This document shows, in pieces, positions 35,570 through 48,800 of a stretch of DNA of 64,000 bases. Under the pieces are notes generated by a model. The model ran no database searches and was not told the DNA's origin. It saw only the letters and a program-made list of their open reading frames with translations. The DNA lies in contig OZ005648.1 of NCBI GenBank assembly GCA_963930645.1, positions 274,150,403-274,214,402 of the forward strand, read 5' to 3'. This DNA is from Salticus scenicus (lineage: Eukaryota; Arthropoda; Arachnida; Araneae; Salticidae). The translations under genes were made by a program, and so were the position numbers. Positions within the stretch are counted from its first letter, which is position 1, and every line of letters starts with the position of its first letter.

Positions 35570-36860
35570 TACATATATATATATATTTCATTAAATTTAA
35601 AATTAGTTATTCGTTGGCATTATAATTTATGAGCTAGAGTCAGGGGTGTTTGCATTCCGGATTTTTTAATTTTATTTTTCACCAGTAATTTTTTAATAGT
35701 GATATTATTAGCAATTTTCTAGTAACGTTTAGCAATTAAATATAGCCAAAAACACAATTCGTAATTACTGGTGGGGAATGAAATAAAAAATTCGGAACGC
35801 AAACACCCCTGTAGAAGTTCTTCCTACTAAAAATTATACATTCTATAGATAAATAATATATTTAATGCAAGGTTGAGGGTTTTTTAAAAGCTACTTTTAC
35901 ACTCTTTTATTTTTAAAATTTCATATTTTTTAAAAGTTAATCTTAGTAATTAATATTCCATTGAACCAGTAACTCTTTTCATCATGGAAAATTTCTACAT
36001 TTCTGATTTCCCCTAAAATACATATAATTCATGCTACGGTGATCTATAATATATGGACCAACTTTCAGCTCATTCGAACAAAGCTTTTGACGCTATCGTG
36101 TTCCCTCACACAAATACATAGATACATCATCATAAAAAAAGCAAAAATGAGTTCAGGGAACCTCAAAACGTATAGATACATCAAAATCTCAAAGTTGAAT
36201 TTTTGTCATGATTATAATACTTTCCTTACATATATACATTCTAAAAGTAAAAAACATGATCTATTTGAAAAATTGAATTTGCTTCACAAGTGGCTTCTAG
36301 CGAAGGTTATAGGGCCCCATAAATAGTGTAATTGAATTTCTTTTTTATAGGGGAGACTGGGGTACAATGGACCCCTGCCTATAATTGTATTTATTTATTT
36401 ATTTTTTAATGATTTGTATTTTGGTACATAGATAGCAGCACTACAGTGATGAAACTTAGCCAGCAACTTCATGCCTACCTGACAATTTAGCCATTTTATT
36501 TTAGAGTAGTCGATTTGTAGTAACCAAAAGTAAATACTCTTTCTTTTCTTCATTCAAGAATTGTGTTCTGAAAGATATTATATAGTATAAAAAAGAGGTA
36601 TGGTCATCTATTATATTCAATCTTACTAAAATAATTTTTAAAATGATTTTTTTTTTTTTTACATTTGCTGTCCGAGATCCACCCACACAGGGTACAATAG
36701 ACCATGAAAAAAAAAAAAAAAGAGGAAAAAAGAAAGAAAAATCATGCAGTTTGTATAATTATTAACTTTCCAACTGTACATACTTGTTTAACTCTCAATG
36801 TACTTTGTCTCCTTGAACACACAATGGACCGTTCAAATAGTTCAACTGAATTCTTAATCA
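35570..36860. other. Intergenic, one possible pogo-type end
   Basis: GGGGAGACTGGGGTACAATG at 36352 follows TA, and GGGTACAATAGACC occurs at 36690. These resemble the G-rich ends at 17263 and 29111, but no inverted partner was found. The frames at 36039-36326 and 36704-36937 have no recognisable content. Confidence 0.45.
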
Positions 36861-36865
36861 CTCTT

Positions 36866-37215
36866 AAACATTGTTGGAAAGTATTAAAAATACATAACGA
36901 AAATGGAATTCCCAATTATATTCTTCAATGTACCTGAATAATTTAGTGTAGCCTCGTAAATTTTAAAGCTAACATATCATATTCTATAGAAAACAGTCAG
37001 CATACGAATAAATGTCAATTTCACAATGAAATGTCCAGTACAAAGTTATTTATATATGATTTTTAAAAATGTCTTTCATAAAGCAAAATACATTGGCATT
37101 CTTTTGAATCCCTGTATACAAAATAGTTGTGCTAATTATAAAATTTTAAACGAAGAACATGTAATAATGAACTTGAATAACATATTTAGAAATTTTATTC
37201 ATCAACTTTGAAAAT
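36866..37215 (+). repeat. Diverged direct repeat, unit A (partner 39290-39660)
   Basis: Motifs recur in the same order: TTGTTGGAAAGTATTAAAA, CAATGTACCTGAATA, CCCTGTATACAAA, AATAATGAAC and CTTGAATAACATAT. A third end motif at about 39150 suggests an old tandem array. The two units are now separated by a SINE and an inserted element. Non-coding. Confidence 0.6.
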
Positions 37216-37245
37216 TCATTTTATGAGAAATGCCGAGCTGGTTAT

Positions 37246-39115
37246 CAGCCAGGGTAGCTTAGTGGTTAGAGCATCCGTGCTAATGCTCTAGATTAGTAAT
37301 TATAAATGGTAGCCACTGGCGATCAGCGTCATAAAAAATGGTCACCATTTTTGCTAGCCACCTTTAGATAAAAGTCTAATGGCAACAGAGAAAATAAGTA
37401 ACTCCTTCCGAATTTTTAATTAAGTTTAATTAAGTTTATTTTTTAATTAAGTTCAACAATCTTTTAAAATATCATAATTACTTGCCGAAAATAAGAGTAA
37501 GAAAATGAAAAATAGTAAAACAAACTCACCAATTAGAAGATCAAACTAAAAAATCTTTAATTAGCGACGAATAACGTAGAGACTGTACAAACTGCTACAC
37601 AAAACATAAAATTCAATACATAGTTATGCAAAATATTTCATTGAATTTTCTTATTTACAGAGCGAAGTCTAATCGACAAGAAGTTTTCGCTAGTTCCATT
37701 TAAAATGTCTTCTACTGTTGGGGTATTGTTTGGGTCACTCCTTCAAGGTCACTACTTCAATGGTCACCCCTTCCCCATATGGTCGACCCCTCTTGTCCTT
37801 GAGTATAAACTCGTAAAGGTGAAATCCTTTCAGAGAATTGTTTTCAGGGGAAACATGTTTCGCGCCGCCCAAATGAAGTAGTTTAGTTATTCTCAGGAGT
37901 GTTTATCACAGAGTAATGAAAAAAAAAGTTAAGTCATAATTTTAAACCACTTCGTAGAAAAAAATATTCTACGCTTGCCATACATTTTTTCCGCCTGAAA
38001 TGTGGAAAAAAAATGTAAGGAACAGCCTAATTTTTCTTATCATACATTTTGTCAAGAAGGGGGTTTAAACCCCCAAAACCCCCCCCCTTGCATACGCCAC
38101 TGTAATTACTAATACTAAATTAAAAAATCTGAAAGATGGATTAATTTTTAACTATTTATGTGTGTTGTAATGTAAACTTCAAGTGTACAAAAATGGGTTT
38201 CAAGCTTAGAATTACTTACAAAACTTTGAATAAAGTTGCCGCCTTGACTACAGCATTCGTGCCTACTGATGATCGTACGTCGCTCTTTCGACTCGAAACA
38301 ATTGTTGTGAGTTTATTGTATTTTCTGGTGTTTATTCAAAGTTTTGTAAGTAATAATTTAAAACGCCAGTTCTGTGGTGCTTTCTTATTAATTTCAAGCT
38401 TAGTGTTTGTAGTTTTATTGTTTAATTCTTATTACACACAGAATAATAATTAAATAATACAATATTACAGGCGCCAACAAACGTCCACGAAACTCATCAT
38501 AAATCTACATTCCTATAACTTAAAAACTTCTGCAAGAGATAAAAATATCAATTATCAGTTTAAATTCACAATCTGTTTTAAAAGGATGTGACTAATCGAA
38601 ATAGAAGAATCATACACATCTGGTACTGCGGGAGAAGTAGCCTGTTTTCAACATCTTATATTCTAAATAATAAGTGCTTTTTTATTTCTTTTTTTTTCCA
38701 TTGCTTTAGTCGGATATGAATGTTTATCTTAAAATGATAATTTGAGAAAGCATATATTGATCTTGTGCATATTGAGCAAACAAATTTCTGTTTTATTAAG
38801 ATAAAAGTTTTTTGAAAGATGTTCTCAAATCAACCCAAATCGTTAAAAACTAAACCCGACCCCGACCTGCAGAAAAAAAAGTCCAGTCAACCCGACCCAC
38901 AAGAGAAAAAAATGTAGTTGACCCGACCCAATGCAGGACTCTAATCCATGCTTTTGATTATTTTAAAAAATAAGTAAAATGCTGCATGGTCACCATTTTT
39001 GGCGATTAGGGTTTAATTGTTTGGTAGCCATTTTCAGTGTAATGGTAATCTAGAGCTTTAATCTGTGCGTTAAGAGGAAGGCCTGGGTTTGATTACTGGA
39101 TCTAGTATTTTTCAC
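37246..39115 (+). mobile_element. tRNA-derived SINE split by an insertion
   Basis: The left piece (37246-37292) contains GTAGCTTAGTGGTTAGAGC, which fits a tRNA D-arm and Pol III A box. The right piece (39049-39115) contains GGCCTGGGTTTGATTACTGG, which fits a T-arm and B box (GGTTTGATTAC). The pieces are separated by the element at 37293-39048 and share TCTAGA at the break. Anticodon identity is unclear. Inference: one SINE interrupted by a later insertion. Confidence 0.55.
37293..39048. mobile_element. 1.76-kb insertion with imperfect inverted ends
   Basis: Flanked by TCTAGA on both sides (37287-37292 and 39049-39054). Ends TTAGTAATTATAAATGG and (inverted) TTACCATTACACTGAAAATGG are imperfect inverted repeats, and both carry a sub-terminal ATGGTCACCAT palindrome. 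A 97-codon frame at 38160-38453 with hydrophobic stretches is unassigned. A CCCCCCCTTGCATACGCCAC end near 38090 suggests a further nested hAT-type fragment. Superfamily not determined. Confidence 0.5.
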
Positions 39116-39289
39116 ATAGTTGGTATAAAAAATCAGCCTTCCACTCCAATCTATCAGAATTGAATAACATATATCATTTTGAAAAAATTCTGAAAATATT
39201 TACAGATGCTAGAGGCGGACTCAGACAGAGACATAGAGAGACAGACAGAAAAATAGACTAATTCTAATTATTATCATTCTTAAAATGTT

Positions 39290-39660
39290 GTTAGAAAGTG
39301 TTAAAATCACTTAATAAAAACAAAAATTCAATTTCAGCAATTTCCAATTATAGCCTCAATGTACTTGAATATTTTTGTGTGGCCCTATAGATCTCAATGC
39401 TAGTCACACTACTTTCTAGAGTAAAATTTTTTTGTGCATATGAATAATAAATCTCAGTTTCATAATGATTTATGCAAAATCAGGATATTAAAATACAGTT
39501 TATAGAAATAACTCCCATAGAATGCAATGCTTTAGAATTCTTTCAACGTTTCCCTGTATACAAACCAATGATGGTATATACTTCATTTTGAATAATGAAC
39601 ATCTCACGGTGAACTTGAATAACATATGTTAGTTTCAAGAAATTCAATCAATGTTTACAG
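39290..39660 (+). repeat. Diverged direct repeat, unit B
   Basis: Partner of 36866-37215. Followed by GACAGACAGATGGACAGG, related to the GACAGACAG string at 39237. Confidence 0.6.
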
Positions 39661-39894
39661 GAATTAGAGCGCACAGACAGACAGATGGACAGGCAAATCA
39701 GGCAATTTCATAAGAAATTAAGCAACCTTTAAAAGTACTTTTATTCCAGTCACTTCTTATTATATAATAATTATTTCATAAGAACTAAAATATCAACTGT
39801 ATATTAAAGACGGTTATACATATAACAATAATTAATATAATTGTTATTAAAAATTAGCAAAACTTTGTTAATTAATCAATAAATACAATTAAAA

Positions 39895-40015
39895 TCACCT
39901 TAGATAGTACTCTTGGCTGCTACCTCTGCCATTCTCAGATACAGAGATTACATCCAGTTTACTCAGAGTATCTGAGGATGGCTGTGGCAGCAGCCAAAAG
40001 TGCTAATTAAGGTGA
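39895..40015. repeat. Long hairpin, about 48-bp imperfect arms
   Basis: Left arm TCACCTTAGATAGTACTCTT, then GGCTGCTACCTCTGCCAT and TCAGATAC (ending about 39943), pairs with the right arm GTATCTGAGGATGGCTG...CAGCCAAAAGTGCTAATTAAGG (39968-40015). The loop is about 24 bases. It could be a tiny fold-back element or a transcribed hairpin; the sequence alone does not say which. Confidence 0.6.
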
Positions 40016-40194
40016 TGTTAATAGTTTTAATGTAAATTTTAATTTAATAATCACACTTGTAAATAAATTTTAACTTAATAAATACAAGGTCAAGAGAATG
40101 AAGAATATCAAGAGTTGTTTTCTTAAGTAAATTCTCAAAATATAGAGAGTTTTATTGGGGCGAAAAAAAGGGGGCATCTTCAAGACAAAAGCAC

Positions 40195-40200
40195 TTTATT
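40195..40200 (-). terminator. Candidate poly(A) signal of SUZ12
   Basis: AATAAA on the - strand, followed by GTGCTTTTGTCTTG. It lies 3.9 kb beyond the SUZ12 stop, at the far edge of a block with almost no transposons. Inference only; other AATAAA strings lie closer to the stop. Confidence 0.3.
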
Positions 40201-42312
40201 ACAAACTATGAAGAATAGCCTAGCCACCCACATTTTTTTTTATAATACATATTGTACAAAAAACAGGAAGGCAACAATACTGAAGGACTTGGAAAATATT
40301 TATACAGAAATGTGAAGTTAAAACAGATTGAAAGCATTACAAAATTTGACTAAGACTGCAAACAATCATTCACATTGAAACATGGAAAATGCACTTTAAA
40401 AAACTCTAGTAAATACCAACACAAATTTCATATTTACATTAAATGAAAAACACTTTGTCATAAGTAAAAAAACAAAATTAAATTAAAAAATATAAATACA
40501 TCATTTCCAAAAAATACTAAAAATTTTTATTTGTCTCTTTAATTGTTTCAACCTTCTAGAAAAAGTAGAAACAAAAATTGATGACAATCTATAAATTCAA
40601 TCACTCTGGAAATAAATAAATAAATGACATATTAATATTCTAAATATTTTATTCTATTAATATTAAACACTTATTTTTAATCAAAAATTCATTTTTACAA
40701 ATTTAGACAGCAAAATGATAAAACAGTTTCAAATTCATTTCAACAGCATAGTACAATTTAACTAACGGAATCACTATTTGAATAAAACAATTAATAAAGG
40801 TGATAAAATAAAGACCAGAACAAATAAATCACAGACAAATATTTGCTTATATATATATATATTTATTTAAAAATGTTTAAAAACTTGTTTGTACAAGAGA
40901 GTTAACACATTATGGTATGGTCTTACCACTAATATATTTAAATGGCAGTATTAGCTGATAATCCTCAAAATGCCATTTCTGTCAAGTTATTAAATGTTTA
41001 TCACCAGACAAACATTATAAGGCAACTTATATAGGCATTTATGAAAGAAAATATTTTAAAAGAACAAAACAAAACATGGCAGTGATATTGGAAAGATTTG
41101 TTTAGAAAAAAGTCACAGAAATGGCAACACAACCCTCTTTGACATACTATACAAAAACAATTTTGGTGTTTCCCTTTTTAAACCAATGAGGGAAAAATCA
41201 TTTACAGGAAATACATACATATATCTTCAGAAAAGTACAAATAATTTACTAATTTTTACAAAGAACTTTTATAAAGAAGACTTTTTATTGCAATATTTAT
41301 ACTCATTTCAGGGCAATTTGTTACTTTCAATAGATAAGATTAATACTTATTTCAAATGGTATTTGTTAAAAAAGTTTTTTGTTAAATATTCTAAATAAAG
41401 ACATAGACAAAAATAATTACACTTTTTTAACTTGTAACATCAAAATATTTTTTGATCTTAAAATTTGTATTTCAAACTACAATAGTTTTGTAAATAAAAT
41501 ACATTTACTTCTAGCTATAAAAATTATTTCTAAATTAGATATACAAATACATATGGAGGTTCAGGGCACAAGAGACAATAACATAAAAGCCCTAAAAAAA
41601 AATGAGTAGTCTAAGGAATAAATCTTTCACATAAAATAAATTGGAAAGAAAAAAAAAAAAAAAGCTTTGTATTTACAAGCAATACATGTATAATTAAATG
41701 CACACATGCATAAATATTTCAACAGAAAACATGTAATAACATTCATGAACTAAATTTTTAAATGACAAAACCGAAATTAAATTTATATATATATAATATA
41801 TATTACAATTACCGCTTCTAGCTATTAATATTTTGAGAATTGGGAGATGAGGGGGGTTGGAAAAACTATTGTATCAGTGAATTCTTATAAATTAATATAA
41901 AAGAGTTAATTTTTAACAGAAGATAGGAAAGAGAATTCATCATGTGTTACTATTTTTCCTCCCTTTTGAAAAAGATATATCTACAAACTTTACTTATGAT
42001 GAATTCGCAAATTTTTATTAAAAGAAACACACACACATAATTGATCAACAAAGTAGAAACACTCAAAGCTCAGATATGAGTGAAACATATTACAAATAAG
42101 TAACAAATATCAGAAAGATATCTAAAAGTAATGTTGCTGTTTAAATATTAAGGCTTGATAAATCTGACTCTTTGATGCTTAAAATTAAATAACACAACTA
42201 AATAATATATATATATATATATATATATTAAAGAAATTCATAAAAATAAATTATAATCAGAACAATAAAATTTCATTTTAAACAACTACACACTACATTA
42301 ATTTGCAAACAA

Positions 42313-42344
<32 letters not shown>

Positions 42345-44137
42345 GTATTAACTTTAGTTTAAGGGTGATAAAAATATAAATATTTAAAGGAGAGGCATGT
42401 ATTTAAAAAACTATTGTTAGCAAACACAGCATGAGGTCATAATAAAAGAAATACTCAAAAAAAAAAAAAAAAAATCTCTGTTTTTTTGTCATCTCTAGTA
42501 AATTGCAATTTGTGGATTAAACCTTTGCCAAAATTCCACGTTAACATAGTTAAAGAATACCTATGTATGCATACATATATTATATATATATAAAATCAGC
42601 CATCTCACAAATCATTGTATCTTTTTTTTCATGATTTTATAGATATGAGCCCAACAATTGATATTGAAACAAACTAAGTGAGATATGATAATACAGTTAT
42701 TAAACACTAATAAGTAGAGACAATTATTTGTGGGACTTATCCCAAGCTGATGACATAGACGGCTTATCTCAAAACTTGAATTTTTTGAGAAATAACCATT
42801 TGCGAGATGGACGACAATATGTATATAATACTCACATTTGAAATTCATAATTAATAAATTTCAATGCTATATTTCTCCCTTTCCCAGTAGCAGATATTTT
42901 TCAATAAAATAAAATTTATCTGCTGTCCATAAAGGCCAGATCAAGTCTGGTATCACAAAAAAGTATTAGCAATTCAAAAAATACATAAAATTTGCATCTA
43001 CAAATAAATAAATTAAATTAAATAAATAAATAAACAAATATATATAAAAAGCACATTAATTAGAAATATAATGCAAATTCTATTACCATTTTTAGATCTG
43101 ATTTTAAGCTGTTAAAATTAATCTACAGAACACTGTAAAAAATATGTCCTATTTGCTGCCAGAAATTCTCTGTAATTTGAGAAATACGTGCTGACAACGT
43201 AGTTTTTTTTTGTAAATTACACATATTTTCTCACATTATAAAGAATTTCTGGCAGCAAATAGGACATTTTTTTTTTTTTCCCCCAGTGAACCTGAAACAA
43301 TTTGCAGTGCTTACTGCTATGCTGCATTGTTCCTGCTACTGGGCTCCTTTTCAATATATTTTTAAATTTCCTTTATATATATATATATATATAATAAAGA
43401 TGATCTATTAAGCATAGTAGAAATCATTAGTTTTATTTCTTTGCATAGTAGAAATGAAGAATATAAAAATGCCAGAAATAAACAGCAAAGCTATTTTTTG
43501 TTAAATATTTCTTTCACATAGGTAAGAAAATTTTTTACAGTTTGGACACAATAATTAAGAACATTAATTTTAAAAATAGTTTACTGGGTTCTTCAATTTA
43601 AAATAATTCTTTTTCAATTAGTTTAAAACATTTTAAAAGTGATATTTAATAATTGCTTCTTAATTTAAGAAGAAAATATCAGAAATTAGAATAAATGGAA
43701 CATAATTACATTTTTAAAAATATAAAAAGTAAGTAAAATGTAAAAAGCCAAAAGAAATTTGAAAATAAAAGCAATAATGTAATTTACATTGCATATTTTG
43801 TTTTCATTAAATGTAAAACAATTTTTATAAATTTTACAATTCTCCCAAATTTACTCACAGAGAGTAATAAAAATAAAAATAAAACATACCCAAAACAATG
43901 GATAACGAAAAAAAAAACTTTAGAATAAATACACTTATATTACACTATTCTACTTCAAATAGAAGGGGTTTAGAGACGCCTTGATATTACAAAAACTTAA
44001 ATAAATATGCCTGCCTGAACCTCTGTAGCAAATAAATAATTTCTAGGATACATAAACATTTTTTTCCCTCTTTTAAACTATGATTGAAAAAAGAAAATTG
44101 AAAGAACTCTGGTAAAAATAACTAACAAAATGAAGGG
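40201..44137 (-). other. Probable long 3' UTR of SUZ12
   Basis: AT-rich, no credible coding frame, and only one small MITE (43131-43288), in contrast to the neighbouring intergenic DNA and the big intron. That contrast is why I think it is transcribed. (AT)n tracts at 42207-42228 and 43373-43391. Confidence 0.4.
43131..43288. mobile_element. 158-bp MITE with CACTG ends
   Basis: Ends CACTG and (inverted) CACTG. Inside each end, ATGTCCTATTTGCTGCCAGA followed by AATTCT is repeated in opposite orientation (43145 and 43240-43267), making a strong hairpin. No clear target duplication, so the superfamily is open (CACTG ends occur in Transib and Chapaev, among others). Confidence 0.7.
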
Positions 44138-45809
44138 CTACAAAGACCACGGTAAACATTTTCTATTTTCAAGTTCGTCTCTGAGTTGATTCAATTGATG
44201 CATTGTATGATATACCACAGATGCACTAATAAGTCCATAGTCGAAAAGGTTGCACATGTGTAAAATGAAGTTTCTGTACAAGCTTTTGTTTAGTATAGTT
44301 CGGCCATGCTCTTCTATAAACATAGAACATGCTAAAGGTATTTGACAATCACCAACAAACCTAAAAGAGAGAGAAAAAAAAAAATATATATATATATACA
44401 TAATAATGAATTATTATATGTAGTAAAAGCCAAGCAACAGATACAATATCACTGAAACCACATAGATCAATAAGAATGAATATTTTTCAAGTAGGAGAAG
44501 CTCAGAAAAGTGAAAAAAATTCTTCAGGAGTTTCACCCTTGAACACCAATGTACGATTTCGTTCACTATTGGCTATAATAGCAAATCACTAGTGGGTCCC
44601 CTATCGTACATGAAATTGATTGAAGTGAAATTTAAAATGAAATAAACTATTAAATACAAACTGTCAAAGAATCTATCAGAAAACAACTTTAATAAACAAA
44701 ACATAATAAACAAACAGTACTCAGAGGATGATACATTTGGAGTCACATGGATTAAAAAAAGCATATTAATTCAGGAGTTTATATGTTTATGGAGTAAAAA
44801 CAAGCAGAACTCAAGGTTTAGTGGTATAGGATTCTTTTTTTTTTTTTTTAAATATAATTTCACATTTCCACCCAACCATCCAGCCAAACATCTGCACCCC
44901 CCCAACCTCCACCTTTTTTCTTGTCTTTTATTGTTTTATAATTTTTTTTTTTTTTGGGGGGGGGGGGGGGGAAATACACAAATGTGCACTCTTTTTATTT
45001 TTTTATGTACTGGCAGAGACATGGTTACGGATATAAAATGGAAAAAACAAAGTTTTTAAGAAAACCCATTTTAGCAGTGGTTGTGATCAATTTATTAATA
45101 TTCTTGTTTTTATATTTAGAAGTGCATAAATTTTTAATACAAAATAAGTGGTTAATTATGATGTTTCTAAATACTGAAAGATGCAGACAGAAATTAAAAT
45201 GTGTAAATAAGTTAACTTTAAAACTAAAATCTTGCCAATTGTCATAGATATCAGTGTGAATTTCAGTGCGAATGAAACTCTGATGGACTCAATCTTAATG
45301 AATAAAAAGAACTATAAATATTACATACAATATAAAGAACAGCTATAGTAAACAACTACAGGATGGTTTGTTTGAAATAGAATATAAAATTGAATAAAAT
45401 GCACATCAAATAAATACTCATCATAAGTCATTATCTAAATTCATTTTTGCTAAAAACATTCAAATTTAACAAATAAAAGATATTTAATATAATTACCTGT
45501 AATTCTAAATTTTATCATTACTTTTCTTTTACCATCAAAAATTTCACTAATTAAATGACATGTTATACTAATTACAAGAATTAAAATATTAACATACCCA
45601 TGTTTCATTATGTGAAGGTTCCACATTTTCATTAGCTCTTTTTCTCCTTCATTCACATCAGTGAATTCATCAATCATCTGTATAAAAATAAATAAATAGT
45701 TCATTAATACAGAAATTTGAGGTAATTATGAGCATTGTATAGCATACTCTAATAAGAAATACAAAACATTCTTACAAAAATGCTTTCATTTTAAAAACAT
45801 CCAGTAATT

Positions 45810-45845
<36 letters not shown>

Positions 45846-45846
45846 C

Positions 45847-45877
<31 letters not shown>

Positions 45878-48800
45878 AAAAGAAGAAAGTAAAATGATTT
45901 CTTATAAAATTTATTGTAATAAAAAAACTATATATATTTCTCTAATGTGGACCAGTTCCGATTAAATTTTGTCGAAATGATGCGATCCCAGGTAGCAAGC
46001 AAATAATGTTGTTATAGCATTGAAAATAAGTCTGAACAGTGGAACATTAGTTATAACAACGTTATGTGCTACTGGAGATAGTGGCATATTTGTTATCTGA
46101 TAGGTCAAACAAGTTTTGATTGATCAAAATTAAAGCATAAATTTGGCTACAAAAATTTAATCTAATACACTTAAAATTCATATTTTCTTAAAAAAATTCT
46201 TTAAAAAAAATTAACTTTTTGTGTTGAAACATATGTTGAAAATCTCGTATTTAGAAGTATATATAGAAGAATTAAAGTCTAGCATTTCGGTTGGGTATTC
46301 GGCAGAGCAGTGGCATTGCCATCTATTGATCGAATTCAAAATTATCATATTAGGATATATTTTCAAAATGTGATTCTAAATAATTTTTTTAAAGCAAAAA
46401 TTATACTCCCCCCCCCCCTTACTAAAATGAACATTCTTTCATTTTTAATTCGCTTTTATCAACTTGACATGATGTAACTATTAATGTATGTAACGGAATC
46501 TTTAAATTGAATTTTTGGTCACTTCTGATTGTCTGATTGACCTGAAATATTGCACGACTTCATTATTGATGACAATATTATATTACAAGTGCTTCCAGGT
46601 GCCCATCCCTTCAGCGGCAGGTTCCAGGGGCAAACTTCTTTCAGACAGCGATTTTCCATGGTTGCTTCCCCCCCCCCCCCCACTTTGAATGAACATGTGA
46701 ACTTATTTGTTTATATTTAAAATATTTAAAACCGATAGTTTCACATTGTATCCTCGTTGATTGTATCTGTCCGGATTATTAAATTATATATATAATGTAC
46801 ACTTATTAATAAGGACAAAATGTAGCTAACGCTATATTTTTTAGTTCAATCAGATAATTCATTAAAAAAGTTGTATTAAGTAAAAACCCCATTTTAACTT
46901 TAAAAATATTTAAAAGGGGAAAACAAATTGATGCCAAAAATAAATAAATAAGAATGTGCAAAACTTTTTTTTTTTTTTTTAAATAATTAAAATAAAACTG
47001 AGAAAAATCGTGATAAAGAAATAGAATGGCATTAACACAGAACCTTTTTCAGAAATTTGAAATTTGGCACCGAATTAGCTTGGGACGTTTCATGCCAAAG
47101 TCTTTACTTATGCAAATGCGATAGCCATTTTAAATCATCAACAAAATAGCAATAAAAATTTAAAAGCCAAGAAGCTCCTAAGCTAATGCTCTACCAAAGA
47201 AATAATAAATAAATAAATTTTAATAATAATAAATATACTTTTTAATAATAAGCTCAATTTGTCCAGACTTTTACATATTTAAAAATAGATTGTTAACTAG
47301 TTGGATTAACACTTATAAGAATGGGTATGTTGGTGTATTAGTTACTGTTTTGTGGTTTGATTTCTGTAAGGTAAATTCTTAGCCAAGATAATAGTGCGAG
47401 ATACTTTTCTTAGCCAAAATAGTTGGACATATAAATCAGAGTAATTGGAAAATGTAAATAAAAACATAAAAATTATATAATAAAATTTAAAGTTGTACCA
47501 TGCTTTAATAGCATAACAGAACTATTTCTTTCAGACAGCAATTTTGCTTTGTCACTATTTATTGTATTACACTTTGAAATTGCCAAGATGCCCACCAATA
47601 TCCAATTTTACCATTTAATTTCTTAAACAATCTTCATATTATGTCAAATTTGTAAAAACGTCTACATTTTTCAAAACCTATTAAAAAGCGAAAAATTAAT
47701 CCTTGATTGTAAGTAAAAACTGATGTTAATTTCGGTATCCGAGACCATAACCATTCATAAATTGGATAGCTTCTGAATATTTGTTGGCTTTTATTAACTT
47801 GACATGATGTAACTACAGGGTGTCCACTAACTGGCCCCTGATTTTAAAATTAAATTACTCCTAAACAAAGATAGATAGAAGAATGAAACCAATGGTATGT
47901 TTATTTTGAAAGCTGTAAAAATCTTTTACATGAAGTATCAAATTACTTACAAATATTGTCAACAGGTGGTGCTGTTTGAAATTTGCATTGCCATTCACAT
48001 AAAAATGTGATTCATCTGTGAACCACGTACATCCAGGCTCAAATCTATCTTCATCAATCATCTTTAGCAAATTCTGTGCAAAATTTTCTCTTTGTTGCAC
48101 TGTTCGAGTTGGGGGGATGAGAATGGAACTTAAAGAGAAATATGTGTAGCTTATTTCTCAGAACTTTATGGGTGCTGGATGGCTTCTACCCTGATTCTGC
48201 TGCAGTTCTTCTTACAGATTTCCTTGGATACTTGTGCCTATGATTTTTACATCTTTTAAAATAAACATGTCGTTTATTGCATTCTTCTTTCTATCTTTAT
48301 TTAGGAGTAATTTAATTTTAAAATCGGGAGAGCCGATTAGTGGACACGCTGTATGCATTCTTACAATTCAATTTTGGGCCACTTCTGATCATCGGATTGA
48401 CCTGAAATTTTGCACACGACTTCATTATTGATGACAATACTATATACAAGTATTTGCAGGCATCTATACCTACAGGGTCAGGTTCCAGGGGCCAACAAAA
48501 ATCTTATGCTATTGTGTCGGGCACAGGATTTGGCCGTATTTGATTTGTATAACTTCGAGTGACAACAAATTATTTTATTAAAGATTTAAAAGTATGTAAA
48601 TAATTTGATGTGTTATTCACACAACTTTTTCTTACCCTTCATTTCAATACCTGCTGTTATTTATTTTATAACAGATGTACATACAGATCAATCATTAAAA
48701 ATTGGACTTTTGTATTCAGGGCACCTCAAAATGTAATATACAAAAAACAGAAATGAAAATAGAACTTCGGAAAATATTTTATTTGCAGTACAGGTAGGAA

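Noticed and set aside
38160..38453. 97-codon frame as a host membrane protein
   Set aside because: It lies inside an inserted element, has no recognised motif, and its hydrophobic stretches are expected from T-rich DNA.
45817..45890. CRISPR-like or satellite array
   Set aside because: It is a plain poly(A) plus (GAAA)n microsatellite without spacers. No CRISPR array exists in the window.
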